Below, piece after piece: positions 28,006-36,743 of a DNA stretch of 64,000 bases. This stretch comes from Christiangramia lutea. GTDB lineage: Bacteria; Bacteroidota; Bacteroidia; Flavobacteriales; Flavobacteriaceae. The stretch covers positions 204,833 through 268,832 of the forward strand of contig NZ_JAKVTV010000005.1 of assembly GCF_022489035.1 (NCBI RefSeq), in the 5' to 3' direction. The position numbers were made by a program, and so were the translations under genes. The first letter of the stretch is position 1; the number at the start of each line of letters is the position of its first letter. The notes under the pieces were generated by a model that was not told the origin of the DNA, ran no database searches, and saw only the letters and a list, made by a program, of their open reading frames with translations.

Positions 28006-28034
28006 CAAAGATAATAAATGTATAAAATACATTT
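28006..28034 (-). promoter_or_regulatory. galKT promoter -7 box with overlapping operator palindrome
   Basis: On the minus strand, TATCTTTG (28006-28013) matches TAnnTTTG. Immediately upstream lies a perfect inverted repeat, AAATGTAT-3 bases-ATACATTT (28016-28034), where a repressor would block the polymerase between -33 and -7. No regulator gene for it is visible in the window. Confidence 0.6.
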
Positions 28035-28353
28035 AAAGTATATAAGGTTGAAATTTATCCTTTTTCATTTAAAATAAGCTAAATGAAATAATAACACCCT
28101 AAACAGCATCTAATCTTAAGCTATTAAAGGACCTTCTTTTGTACGTATCCTGTGGAAAAAAATACCTTACGGAACACGGAGATTGTTTTTCCATTCAATC
28201 CCATGATACTTTTGAACAAACAGGTTGGAGGTGATGTTGGTAACGGTAAAACAGTCATTGAAATTTAGAAATGGTTAATGTGGCTGAAAAATTTAAGACC
28301 AATAACAGAAATGGTTAGCTTGATTTGCCTTCTTGAAAATATTTTCCTTTATA
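28035..28353. other. Intergenic stretch with no recognised gene
   Basis: About 320 bases upstream of galK and downstream of a minus-strand PAP2 gene. Apart from the galK operator at its left edge I see no long frame, repeat or RNA gene. Short readable pieces in one frame (DVGNGKTVIE) are too brief to assign. Confidence 0.4.
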
Positions 28354-29082
28354 TCAGATTTCAGGATCCCCTCTGAATATTTCAATCAGGTTAAGAATGA
28401 GGATACAAAAAACAACCCAGATCAATCCGGCAATAAAACCTCCGGCTATATCGGTTGGAAAATGAACCCCCAGGTATATCCGGCTAATTCCAATACTCAG
28501 AATTATAAACGAAAGCAAGACAATTAGGCTTACTTTTAGAATCTTGTTCATTCTGAATTTCGTACATAGATAGATGAGGAAACCGTAAAACGCCATGGCG
28601 CTCATGGCATGACCGCTGGGATAACTTAAAGTTTCAACCGACACCATATGTTCGATCCCGGGCCTTGCTCTATCGATAAAGCGTTTAAGCATCATATTAG
28701 AGGAAACTGCAAGTATCAAAACCAAGGTGGTTTGTAAAACGAATTTCCATCTTTTAAAGATCAATCTGGAAATTAGAAAATAGATCGAGACCACCACCAG
28801 ATATCCGTAGAGGTCACCAACTTCAGTCATAAAAATGAAGAATTTAGTGAGGCCTGGATTGCGATATGAAATTATTTCCTTAGTGACGGTTTCATCGAAG
28901 TCTGCAATCGCTTCAGTCTTTAAACTATCGGTAAGTTCAATGAATAAATTTATGCTTCCCACCACGACGAACAGGGCGATGATCATAATTATGATATACG
29001 GCAGTTTATGGTCGTAATCCTTATAGGTCTGAACAAGTACTTTTTTTATTCTTGAGATAAATTCAATTAAAGTCTTCCTCAT
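28354..29082 (-). CDS. PAP2 family membrane phosphatase
   Basis: 242 residues with about six membrane helices. All three PAP2 motifs are intact: KRFIDRARP (Kx6RP), YPSGH, and SRIYLGVHFPTD (SRx5Hx3D). The enzyme should face the periplasm and dephosphorylate lipid phosphates such as phosphatidate or undecaprenyl pyrophosphate. It sits four bases after a second, smaller PAP2 gene on the same strand. Confidence 0.9.
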   Translation of the reverse strand: MRKTLIEFISRIKKVLVQTYKDYDHKLPYIIIMIIALFVVVGSINLFIELTDSLKTEAIADFDETVTKEIISYRNPGLTKFFIFMTEVGDLYGYLVVVSIYFLISRLIFKRWKFVLQTTLVLILAVSSNMMLKRFIDRARPGIEHMVSVETLSYPSGHAMSAMAFYGFLIYLCTKFRMNKILKVSLIVLLSFIILSIGISRIYLGVHFPTDIAGGFIAGLIWVVFCILILNLIEIFRGDPEI

Positions 29083-29086
29083 AAAT

Positions 29087-29662
29087 TTAAAATTTGAAGG
29101 AATAACCTATTAAATAATTACCATCACCACTACTAAAGGTTAGTTGCATATGCTTTTGCTGATATTCCGAAGTAAAGATAAGATTGCTTCCCAAACCAAT
29201 GGCAGCACCTGCCAGAACATCCAGGATATCATGTTTTTTGGAATCTATTCTGCTGGCAGCTGTAAATCCTGCGAGGACGTATGCGGGAATACTGTAGTTG
29301 AAGCCATATCTTTTATGCACATATCCTGCACTATGAAAGACCGTTGAAGTATGGCCTGAAGGGAATGAATTTTCATTACTCTCGTCCGGACGTGGTTTGT
29401 TGATCCCTAATTTCAACCCGAAGGTTACGGCTTCGGTTAATAGAAGTCCTTTTGTAAATTGCCATGCGCCCTTATTATCACCAATTATAAAACTTGTACC
29501 CAGGGTTGCGGCTGGAAGGGCAATAAGGATCACATCTCCAATCTTTTGAGTGGTTCCAACCTCTGGCTGGGTTTCGCTGGTATCCTGGGCAGCTGCCAAC
29601 TGGAAGAACAGCAGGCAGAAAACGATAAATAACGGAAGTGTTGAAGATTTATAACTTTTCAA
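29087..29662 (-). CDS. PAP2 superfamily phosphatase, signal-peptide type
   Basis: 191 residues with an N-terminal signal peptide (LFIVFCLLFFQLAAAQ). PAP2 motifs KLGINKPRP, FPSGHTST and SRIDSKKHDILD are complete. It resembles the LpxE/LpxF-like and periplasmic acid phosphatase-like group more than the six-helix type next door. Being in tandem with the other PAP2 gene suggests a shared role in envelope lipid phosphate removal; this is inference. Confidence 0.85.
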   Translation of the reverse strand: MKSYKSSTLPLFIVFCLLFFQLAAAQDTSETQPEVGTTQKIGDVILIALPAATLGTSFIIGDNKGAWQFTKGLLLTEAVTFGLKLGINKPRPDESNENSFPSGHTSTVFHSAGYVHKRYGFNYSIPAYVLAGFTAASRIDSKKHDILDVLAGAAIGLGSNLIFTSEYQQKHMQLTFSSGDGNYLIGYSFKF

Positions 29663-30040
29663 TCTGAGGCTGAATTTTAAACGTTTTAAATAGGATTCTT
29701 ACTTCAAAATTTAATGAAGAACTTTGAGTTACTGGTCTTGTGATGTTTACCTAAACAAATCTAAATATCCTTGCAGCCTTTATTCTTATTATTTTATTAA
29801 TATTTTTTCAATCATGAGTTCCTTTAAACCATTCTCGATTCTGAAATCAGGTTATAAATTACATTATTCCTAGCAGCTCTGCTTTTTTCTTATCTCATTT
29901 CAAAAAAGTAATTACCCTTCATTTTTAAAATTCTGAAGCCATGGAAACAGGACAATTTAATACCTAAAATGCACGATTAACTTCAACAAATCAAGTACAT
30001 CCGATGGCATCCGGAAATATGGGGTGTAACTTGGCCACCA
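29663..30040. other. Intergenic stretch before the ppdK relic
   Basis: No reliable frame. It may contain more decayed sequence of the ppdK relic that follows, but nothing in it can be matched with confidence. Confidence 0.35.
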
Positions 30041-30582
30041 AAGTTGGCTTTAACAGGGACGCTAATAGGGTCATTTAAAAAGTTTATCCTTCAGGAAAAG
30101 ATCATCATGGATACGGCTCAGAAGGTATTTTCAGAAAGAAATGATACTGTAGATCTTTTTGTTTGGTACGATGATCGAGATTTCCCCCTGCGGTTGAAGA
30201 GACAGATCAAATTGCGCAACATGCTGAATTCTTTTCTTTTGGAACAGATGACTTAACGCAGATGGTATATGGTTTTTCAAGAGATGATGCTAGAAAATTT
30301 CTCCCAGTATATTATGAAAAAGGTCTCTTACAGGATGATTTATTCGAAAAATGAGACCACGAAGAGGTTGGGCAAATAGTGAATTCGGGAATTGAAAATG
30401 GAAAAAGTATGAATTAGAACATGAAAATCGGGATTTGCGGGGAACATGGTGGTGAAACTTCCTCTATAGGGTTTTGTTACCGTGCCGGAATGAATTACGT
30501 AAGTTGTTTACCTTCCTGAGTGCCCTTCGAAAGGTTCGCATCGGCGCAGGCCCCGATTAAGGCAAAAGTTCGAGTATTTTAA
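30041..30582 (+). pseudogene. ppdK: Pyruvate phosphate dikinase (PEP-utilising C-terminal domain) relic
   Basis: Pieces of the PPDK C-terminus are readable in changing frames: IGSFKKFILQEKIIMDTAQK, then GTMIEI, then [60 protein letters not shown] and [10 protein letters not shown]. The final readable part is ASAQAPIKAKV before TAA at 30580. Intact PPDK has [20 protein letters not shown] and VSCSPFRVP at these places. At least two frameshifts (before GTMIEI and after it) and stop codons in LFEK*DHEE, MN*N and PS*V kill it. The rest of the roughly 900-residue gene is missing upstream. This was once a C4 central-metabolism enzyme. Confidence 0.9.
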
Positions 30583-30826
30583 TCAATAATTGAAAATCAA
30601 AACTATAAACCGCAACTGGTAATTTTTCTTCAGTTTTTTAATTAAGGATCGATTGATTAAAAAATATTATAAGAACTAAGACTTTTCGCTTTTTTTTATC
30701 TTTCTTTTAATTTAAAATGTTAATTTGTGCTAAATTATTGAGACTTTTGGTAGTTGTGCTAATTGAATTCAGAATTCGAATAAGAGTCTTTATCTCAGAA
30801 AAATCGATTTTAAGAAAATATAATTT
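30583..30826. other. Leader of the GMC dehydrogenase unit
   Basis: About 240 AT-rich bases after the ppdK relic. It presumably carries the promoter of the dehydrogenase genes, but no clean TTG/TAnnTTTG pair was found. Confidence 0.35.
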
Positions 30827-32569
30827 ATGTCCTTTCAAATAATTGAACAACCTACTACCTATGATGTGTGCATTGTAGGTTCAGGAGCAGGCGGGGGAAT
30901 GGCCGCAAAAATACTTTCAGAAAAAGGTTTTAAGATCGCCTTGCTAGAGGCAGGCCCCGATTTTGATCCAGCAAATTCCGAACAGCGAACGCAATTACGG
31001 TGGCCCTACGAGTCCCCAAGAAGAGGTGCCGGTACTCAGCGTGCTTTTGGAGATTTTGATATGGCCTATGGTGGTTGGAATATAGACGGAGAACCCTATA
31101 CAAAAGAAAGAGGAACTGAATTCGACTGGTTCAGGTCCAGAATGGTAGGTGGAAGAACGAATCACTGGGGAAGAATTTCCCTTAGGTTTGGTCCGCTGGA
31201 CTTTAAAAGAAAGGATTTCGATGGCAAAGGAGATAACTGGCCTATTGGATATGACGATGTTAAGCCATACTATGATAAAGTTGATAAATTAATTGGAGTT
31301 TTTGGAACCAAAGAAAACATGCCAAATGAGCCGGATGGATATTTTTTACCTCCTCCAAAACCCAGGCTACACGAACTTTACTTTAAAAAGGGAGCAGAGA
31401 AGGTAGGAGTTCCCATGATTCCTTCAAGGCTATCAATCCTGACAAAACGAGTTAATAAAAAACGTCAGGCCTGCTTTTACTGTAATCAATGTGCCAGGTC
31501 GTGTACAGTATATGGAGATTTTTCATCCTCATCGGTTTTGGTAAAGCCAGCACGTGAAACCGGGAACGTAGACATGTTTGTGAATGCCATGGTACGGGAA
31601 GTTATCACTGATGGTAACGGTAAGGCTACGGGAGTTCATTACATAGATAAAACAGATTCCAAAGACTATAGGGTAAAGGCAAAAGTGGTCATCCTGGCTG
31701 CAAGCGCCTGTAGCTCGGCAAGAATATTATTGAATTCAAAATCCTCCGTACATCCGAACGGACTGGCGAACTCCAGCGAGGTGGTTGGAAAATATCTTCA
31801 CGATTCTACGGGATCTTCCCGAATGGCTTTCATTCCTTCTCTTATGGATAGAAAGCGGTATAACGAGGACGGAGTAGGAGGAATGCACCTGTATACTCCG
31901 TGGTGGTTAAATGACAGAAAAGATTTAGGTTTTACCCGAGGTTATCATATTGAATACTGGGGAGGTATGGGAATGCCTTCATATGGATTCGGCTTCAATA
32001 TGGAAAGTCTTAACGGAATGGTGCCTGGCCTTAACGGTGAAACCAAAAAAGCAGGTGGTTATGGTGTAGGTCTCATGGAAGATGTGAAGCGGTTCTATGG
32101 ATCTACCTTAGGATTATCTGGTCGTGGAGAGAGTATCCCGCGTGCTGAAAATCGTTGTGAGATCGATAATAACAAAGTAGATAAATATGGAATACCTGTT
32201 TTAAAATTCCATTACAAGTGGAGTGATGAAGAAGTGAAACAGGCAGCGCATATGCAGGATACGTTCGAAGAGATCATTAGTGGTATGGGCGGAATCGCTC
32301 TCGGGCAAAAACCTGGTAAAGAATCTAATTACGGACTTGAAAATCCTGGAAGGATTATTCATGAAGTTGGAACTACCAGGATGGGGAGCGACCCTAAAAC
32401 TTCGGTACTTAATGAATATAATCAGGCGCATGATGTTCCTAACCTATTCGTGATGGACGGGGGAGGATTCGTTTCCCAGGCAGATAAAAACCCTACCTGG
32501 ACCATCCTGGCCTTGGCCTGGAGAGCTTCAGATTACCTGGCGGAAGAATTAAAGAAAGGTAATGTTTAA
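30827..32569 (+). CDS. GMC-type FAD oxidoreductase, large subunit of a membrane-linked sugar/alcohol dehydrogenase
   Basis: 580 residues. The FAD-binding GSGAGGGMAAKILSEKG sits at residues 17-33 and LLEAGPDF follows. RMVGGRTNHWGR is typical of the gluconate-2-dehydrogenase-like branch of GMC enzymes. The end VMDGGGFVSQADKNPTWTI carries the late GMC signature. A Cys-rich segment (CFYCNQCARSC, about residues 212-222) is unusual for plain GMC oxidases and resembles an iron-sulphur or metal site seen in this branch. The next gene is the matching small subunit, 11 bases on. Confidence 0.9.
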   Translation: MSFQIIEQPTTYDVCIVGSGAGGGMAAKILSEKGFKIALLEAGPDFDPANSEQRTQLRWPYESPRRGAGTQRAFGDFDMAYGGWNIDGEPYTKERGTEFDWFRSRMVGGRTNHWGRISLRFGPLDFKRKDFDGKGDNWPIGYDDVKPYYDKVDKLIGVFGTKENMPNEPDGYFLPPPKPRLHELYFKKGAEKVGVPMIPSRLSILTKRVNKKRQACFYCNQCARSCTVYGDFSSSSVLVKPARETGNVDMFVNAMVREVITDGNGKATGVHYIDKTDSKDYRVKAKVVILAASACSSARILLNSKSSVHPNGLANSSEVVGKYLHDSTGSSRMAFIPSLMDRKRYNEDGVGGMHLYTPWWLNDRKDLGFTRGYHIEYWGGMGMPSYGFGFNMESLNGMVPGLNGETKKAGGYGVGLMEDVKRFYGSTLGLSGRGESIPRAENRCEIDNNKVDKYGIPVLKFHYKWSDEEVKQAAHMQDTFEEIISGMGGIALGQKPGKESNYGLENPGRIIHEVGTTRMGSDPKTSVLNEYNQAHDVPNLFVMDGGGFVSQADKNPTWTILALAWRASDYLAEELKKGNV

Positions 32570-32580
32570 AATAAGCAATC

Positions 32581-33282
32581 ATGGATAGAAGAGAATCACT
32601 AAAAACGCTATTAATTGGTGGAGCAGGTTCCAGCTTATTGCTGAGTTGCAGACTGGATGATACTACAGATGTAAGCCAGATCACCGATATTAAGGAAAGA
32701 GAGTTTGATTATGGAAGGACTCCTGAAGAGGCCGCCCATGATGAAAAACTGATGGATGATAAGTTCTACACCGAAGCTGAGATCGCAACGATTGCTGTTC
32801 TTGCCGATATTATTATTCCTGGGGATGGAGAATATCCGCCAGCATCTGAAACCGGAGTCACCGACTTTATTGAATTTATCACTAAAGACATTCCGGAGCA
32901 TAAAACACCGATGCGAGGAGGTTTAAAATGGCTAAGTCATGAGACCTATAAAAGGTATGAAAAGGAATTTATAGACTGTTCTAAAGAGGAACAAATTGAA
33001 ATTGTAGAAGACATCGCCTATCCCGAGGAAGTTAAACCCGAATTGTCTCAGGGCGCTAATTTCTTCAGCCGTATAAGGAACCTTGTGACTACCGGCTATT
33101 TTACCAGTAAGGAAGGGATCGAATATCTTGGGTATATGGGTAACCGGCCCAACGTATGGGATGGAGTGCCAGAGGATGTACTTAAGAAACACGGGATGGA
33201 ATATGACGAAAAAACACTGAAAAGGTCTATTAAACCTGAAGAACGAAATGATATCGCAGACTGGTCTAATTATGAGGTTTAA
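32581..33282 (+). CDS. Gluconate 2-dehydrogenase subunit 3 family protein, Tat-exported lipoprotein
   Basis: 233 residues. The N-terminus has a twin Arg (DRRESLKTLLIGGAG) followed by LLLSC, so it looks like a Tat substrate that is lipid-anchored after export. The mature part matches the gluconate-2-dehydrogenase subunit 3 family (IATIAVLADIIIPGDGEYP, GLKWLSHETYKRYEKEF). This subunit normally carries the folded GMC partner, which has no signal of its own, through the Tat pore. A hairpin terminator follows. No dedicated cytochrome c subunit is adjacent. Confidence 0.9.
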   Translation: MDRRESLKTLLIGGAGSSLLLSCRLDDTTDVSQITDIKEREFDYGRTPEEAAHDEKLMDDKFYTEAEIATIAVLADIIIPGDGEYPPASETGVTDFIEFITKDIPEHKTPMRGGLKWLSHETYKRYEKEFIDCSKEEQIEIVEDIAYPEEVKPELSQGANFFSRIRNLVTTGYFTSKEGIEYLGYMGNRPNVWDGVPEDVLKKHGMEYDEKTLKRSIKPEERNDIADWSNYEV

Positions 33283-33311
33283 TCCTTTAAAATTCAAAAT
33301 CTTTATTACTA

Positions 33312-33345
33312 TCAGGGCTCAAATAATTGGGTCCTGAGTTTTTTT
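33312..33345 (+). terminator. Terminator of the GMC dehydrogenase unit
   Basis: TCAGGGCTC pairs with GGGTCCTGA (two wobbles) around AAATAATT and is followed by seven T. It lies 30 bases after the small-subunit stop. Confidence 0.75.
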
Positions 33346-33499
33346 GTCTAACAGTCCCTGTGGTAATTTTAATAAAATGGGGCTGCTTAACCAAGAAAAA
33401 GGTCAGTGCTTTGGCTTCGGTTAAGCTCTAACTTTCTAGCATAAGAACTACGTAGATAAATTAAATATGCACAATCATTAATTTAAAATTACGTGAATT
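33346..33499. other. Short intergenic stretch before the MBL relic
   Basis: AT-rich; no gene, repeat or promoter motif that I can support. Confidence 0.3.
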
Positions 33500-33937
33500 A
33501 TGAAAGTTGAATATATACTCCGGATTCGTTGTTTATACCGCTTATTACGTCGAAATTAACGACGAGGTAGCAGACTTTGACATACTAAGGGAAGTACAAT
33601 TGTACGTGGACAGAGCAGTAAAAGATGTTGCAAGGACCAAGTATGTTTTTGAAACACATTTTCATGCCGATTTTGTTAGCGGACACCTGGACCTGAAGAA
33701 TGAAGCTGGAGCAGAGATCGTTTTTGGACCGTTGGCTAAGCCTATATATGAAGCAACCATGGCACACCATGGAAAAGTACTATTTATCGCCTGATTGAAA
33801 AAAATGACAAGGAGTATGGGTTTGTTGCCGTTGACACCCTGTATATGGGGGATGTGGGCAGGCCAGACCTGGCTCAGCAAATAGTAGCCGAACTTACCGG
33901 AAGAATACTGGTAAGGCACTTAAAATACTCTCTTTAA
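33500..33937 (+). pseudogene. Persulfide-dioxygenase-like MBL-fold hydrolase relic
   Basis: Starts ATG AAA GTT GAA (MKVE), then shifts frame into IYSGFVVYTAYYVEINDE and runs to KYVFETHFHADFVSGHLDL. That segment contains the zinc motif HxHxD of the ETHE1/BLH class. After GAEIVFGPLAKPIYEATM roughly 35 residues of the intact family are missing. The text resumes in another frame as LIEKNDKEYGFVAVDTLY and MGDVGRPDLAQQIVAEL, and ends at a TAA. The rhodanese half found in many relatives is not present. With two frameshifts and an internal deletion it cannot encode a working enzyme. It once belonged to sulfide/persulfide detoxification, a context often shared with DUF302 proteins such as the next gene. 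Confidence 0.85.
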
Positions 33938-34289
33938 AAAAATATCATGCCTTTTTGCGTTCTTTCACATTTCCTAGGAAATGTTGTTCCTGGTTTTAAA
34001 GAAATCACCTTCAAAAAGGTCATCCATGTTGAAAGTTTTTGCAAGACCAGAACTCATCCAGGAATCTTTTTTTTGGGAGAATTAACTAGTTAAATGGCTT
34101 AAATCTTCTAGAGTTATACTTCAGTTATTTTCAAATTTCCTTTGAGGTTAATCTATGTTAAACCCAAAAAACATGATGAAAAACAGATTTTAAAACATTT
34201 AATATCAGTAAATTAAGTTGTTTTTGTAACTGGGGTTGCTTTCCGGGATGGACAGATTGCTTAGCTTAGAAAAAATTAAAATCTATATA
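33938..34289. other. Intergenic stretch between the MBL relic and the DUF302 gene
   Basis: No supported gene. A short frame leads in to the DUF302 start, but its first Met (34236) is preceded by nothing conserved; the family start is the ATG at 34290. Confidence 0.35.
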
Positions 34290-34676
34290 ATGAAATATTA
34301 TTTTAACAGAACGATCAAAGGTGATTTTGATAAGATAATGGACAGGGTGAGAAAGGAATTGGAAAAGGAGGGTTTTGGCGTATTAACCGAGATCAACGTA
34401 AATGAAACCTTTAAAAAGAAGCTGGATGTGGATTTTAGAAGATATCATATCCTGGGAGCTTGCAATGCACCCTATGCACATAAGGCGATTAGCAATGAAG
34501 ATAAAATTGGTACAATGCTTCCATGTAACGTAATCCTTCAGCAGAAAGATAATGGTGAAGTTGAAGTTGCCGCAGTTAACCCGGTCGCATCCATGCAGGC
34601 AGTAGAGAATAATGAGCTGAATGATGTGGCAATGGAAATAGCCAAAAGACTTCTTAGAGTAGTTGAAAATGTTTAA
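34290..34676 (+). CDS. DUF302 domain-containing protein
   Basis: About 128 residues from the Met of MKYYFNRTIKG; an 18-codon longer frame adds unconserved sequence. DUF302 features are the FDKIMDRVRKELEKEGFGVL helix, a KLDVDFRRYHILGACNAPYAHKA core and PCNVILQQ. The family is small and soluble, often next to sulfur-stress or redox genes, and its activity is not established. Its neighbour is a dead persulfide-dioxygenase-like gene, so it may be the surviving half of a sulfur-response cluster. A hairpin terminator follows at once. Confidence 0.85.
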   Translation: MKYYFNRTIKGDFDKIMDRVRKELEKEGFGVLTEINVNETFKKKLDVDFRRYHILGACNAPYAHKAISNEDKIGTMLPCNVILQQKDNGEVEVAAVNPVASMQAVENNELNDVAMEIAKRLLRVVENV

Positions 34677-34678
34677 CA

Positions 34679-34702
34679 AGGATGGCAAAAAATGCCATCC
34701 TG
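34679..34702 (+). terminator. Bidirectional hairpin terminator between DUF302 and a convergent gene
   Basis: AGGATGGCA pairs perfectly with TGCCATCCT around AAAAA, right after the DUF302 stop and before the end of the minus-strand gene at 34709. Confidence 0.8.
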
Positions 34703-34708
34703 TTCATT

Positions 34709-35296
34709 TTAGTTGGAAACCGGACTTATCATAATATGGGCTCTGTGAGTTCCAGGATCCATTAGCCACGGCATTCCCGGTGCTTCGGGTTTAGCTGGTA
34801 AACCTGTAGATTCTGTAGTGGCATAAGGCATATAAACCGCATACCTGAATTTCCCATTTTTAAGCTCACCCGTTTCCTTATTATAATCTTCTTCAGATCC
34901 TGAAAGTACATATAAAGTACTGGGGGAATCGGGCATTTTTAATTTGCCAGATTCAACTTCTTTTTTTCTGATCTCCCTTTTTTCTATTTCAGATTTTCCT
35001 TCTGCTTTAAGTTCACGCCCCCGGGCCATAAATGGCTCCAGTTTTATTGAATAGCAGGCAACCTGTATGCCATCGAAATTTGGATCATCTGCAATACACA
35101 CTTTATTATTAGTGCCTTTTCTTAGCAGTACCACCTCGCCTGCATCATTATATCCATATACCATGGCTCCGTCGCGATCTTCAGCAGGAGCAGCCTGAAC
35201 TGCGGTTTTTATCTGTATCTCTTCAGCAAGCGAATTGGATTGAGCATGGATCGAAAAATTCAGAAGAAAGACGGTCAAAATGATTAAAGTCCTCAT
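34709..35296 (-). CDS. Secreted protein of unknown function
   Basis: 195 residues with a signal peptide (ILTVFLLNFSIHAQ). The mature part contains DRDGAMVYGYNDAGEVVLLRK, a conserved-looking CIADDP pair with a second Cys in VACYS, a Lys/Glu-rich helix, and a C-terminal segment PGMPWLMDPGTHRAHIMIS. Two Cys may form a disulfide. I do not recognise the family. It stands alone, with a terminator on its 3' side. Confidence 0.7.
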   Translation of the reverse strand: MRTLIILTVFLLNFSIHAQSNSLAEEIQIKTAVQAAPAEDRDGAMVYGYNDAGEVVLLRKGTNNKVCIADDPNFDGIQVACYSIKLEPFMARGRELKAEGKSEIEKREIRKKEVESGKLKMPDSPSTLYVLSGSEEDYNKETGELKNGKFRYAVYMPYATTESTGLPAKPEAPGMPWLMDPGTHRAHIMISPVSN

Positions 35297-35375
35297 ATTT
35301 AGGTTTGATTTAGTTTTTGAAATTCCTTTAAAAAAGCTTTTAGCTTAAAGATAATTATTTTGAGATTATCAACCA

Positions 35376-36743
35376 TTAAAGGCTGAACTCATCGTTTAGT
35401 GCTGGGATACTAACCTTCCAGTTGAATTTGGTTTCGATCTTCACTCTAAGGGCATCAGCGGCATGTTTTTCTCCATGTATTAAAAACACATTTTCAGGGA
35501 TGTTCTTTATTTCACTGCACCAATCGAGAAGTTCTTTTTGATCTGCATGCGCTGAAAGGCTTTCTAATTTCACAATTTTCGCCTTCACCGGGAAATACCT
35601 GCCTTTCATTTTAATTTCATAAGCTCCTTCCTCAAGTTGTCTTCCCCTGGTACCCTCAGCCTGATAGCCTGTAAGTAGTAAATGTGTAGATGGATTTCCT
35701 ATATAATACTTCAGGTAGGTAAGTATTCTGCCCCCGGTAAGCATTCCGCTTCCGGCGATCACGATTCGGGGTTTGTTCATATCAATGATCTCCCAGGTTC
35801 TTTTATAAGATGAAACCAGTTCGAACCTGTTTTTCATAGCTTCAAAATCATGCTGGGGAATTTTATGGAATTCGGGAAATCTACTGAAAACTTCTGTAGC
35901 ATCAATGCCCATGGGACTATCTATATATACAGGGATTTCCGGAATGCGATTGGACTTGAATAATTTCCAGAGAATATATGCCAATAATTGAAGTCTTTCA
36001 ACAGCGAAGGAAGCGATAAGTAAAATTCCGTGGGTATTTATAATTTCTAGGATCGATTCTGAAAGTAAGTTATCTACATTTTCCTGAGGATGAAGTCTGT
36101 TCCCATAGGTGCTTTCGAGAAATAAATAATCTGCCCAACGTGGTTTTTTAGGAGCTTCCATTAGCAGATCTTCATTCCGGCCCAGGTCTCCCGAAAAAAC
36201 AAGAGTCTTACCTGAAATATTCAGCTCGATTGAGCATGCACCAAGTATATGTCCAGCCTTGAAATACCTGAATTTTACATCCTGGCCGATCTCGATCCAA
36301 TCACCCATATGTACCGACTGGAATAACTTTTGGCATTCTTCAACATCTTTTATGGTATACAAGGGTTTTGCCGGGTGATGCTTGCTGTATTCTTCCTTAT
36401 TCGCCTGTTCAGCATCTTCTTCCTGGATCTTGGCTGTATCGTTTAAAATAATACTGGCAATGGCCAGGCTGGGGGAGGTGCCGTAAATTTTGCCCTTAAA
36501 GCCCTGTTGAACCAGTTTTGGCAGATATCCTGTATGATCCAGGTGAGCGTGAGTGATTAATACGAGATCGATTTTCGGAACATCAATATCGAGATCCTGC
36601 CAGTTCAGAAGCCTGAGTTCTTTAAGCCCCTGGAACATTCCGCAATCTATCATTAACCTTATTTGTTCATTCTCCAGGTAAAATTTAGAACCCGTTACCG
36701 AACCGGCCGCACCTAGAAATTTTATTTTTAAGCCGCTACTCAT
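35376..36743 (-). CDS. Beta-CASP MBL-fold nuclease (RNA-specificity type)
   Basis: 455 residues. The metallo-beta-lactamase core has GSVTGSKFYL, the zinc motif HAHLDHTGYLP, GHILGACSIEL and SGDLGRNEDLL. The beta-CASP insert follows (AVERLQLLAYIL). The late motifs are GSGMLTGGRI and LSAHADQKELL, and the C-terminal His is in IHGEKHAAD. This is the layout of CPSF73/YSH1-like bacterial proteins, which cut RNA, with 5' exonuclease in some. There is no KH domain. Its start overlaps the stop of an ATP-cone/Mrr-like gene by four bases, so both proteins are made together. Confidence 0.92.
   Translation of the reverse strand: MSSGLKIKFLGAAGSVTGSKFYLENEQIRLMIDCGMFQGLKELRLLNWQDLDIDVPKIDLVLITHAHLDHTGYLPKLVQQGFKGKIYGTSPSLAIASIILNDTAKIQEEDAEQANKEEYSKHHPAKPLYTIKDVEECQKLFQSVHMGDWIEIGQDVKFRYFKAGHILGACSIELNISGKTLVFSGDLGRNEDLLMEAPKKPRWADYLFLESTYGNRLHPQENVDNLLSESILEIINTHGILLIASFAVERLQLLAYILWKLFKSNRIPEIPVYIDSPMGIDATEVFSRFPEFHKIPQHDFEAMKNRFELVSSYKRTWEIIDMNKPRIVIAGSGMLTGGRILTYLKYYIGNPSTHLLLTGYQAEGTRGRQLEEGAYEIKMKGRYFPVKAKIVKLESLSAHADQKELLDWCSEIKNIPENVFLIHGEKHAADALRVKIETKFNWKVSIPALNDEFSL

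Noticed and set aside
31548..31563. parS-like half site (CACGTGAAAC) in the GMC dehydrogenase gene
   Set aside because: Only one half matches; it lies in coding sequence far from parAB.
34236..34289. Upstream extension of the DUF302 gene
   Set aside because: The extra 18 codons have no family similarity; ATG at 34290 gives the family N-terminus.
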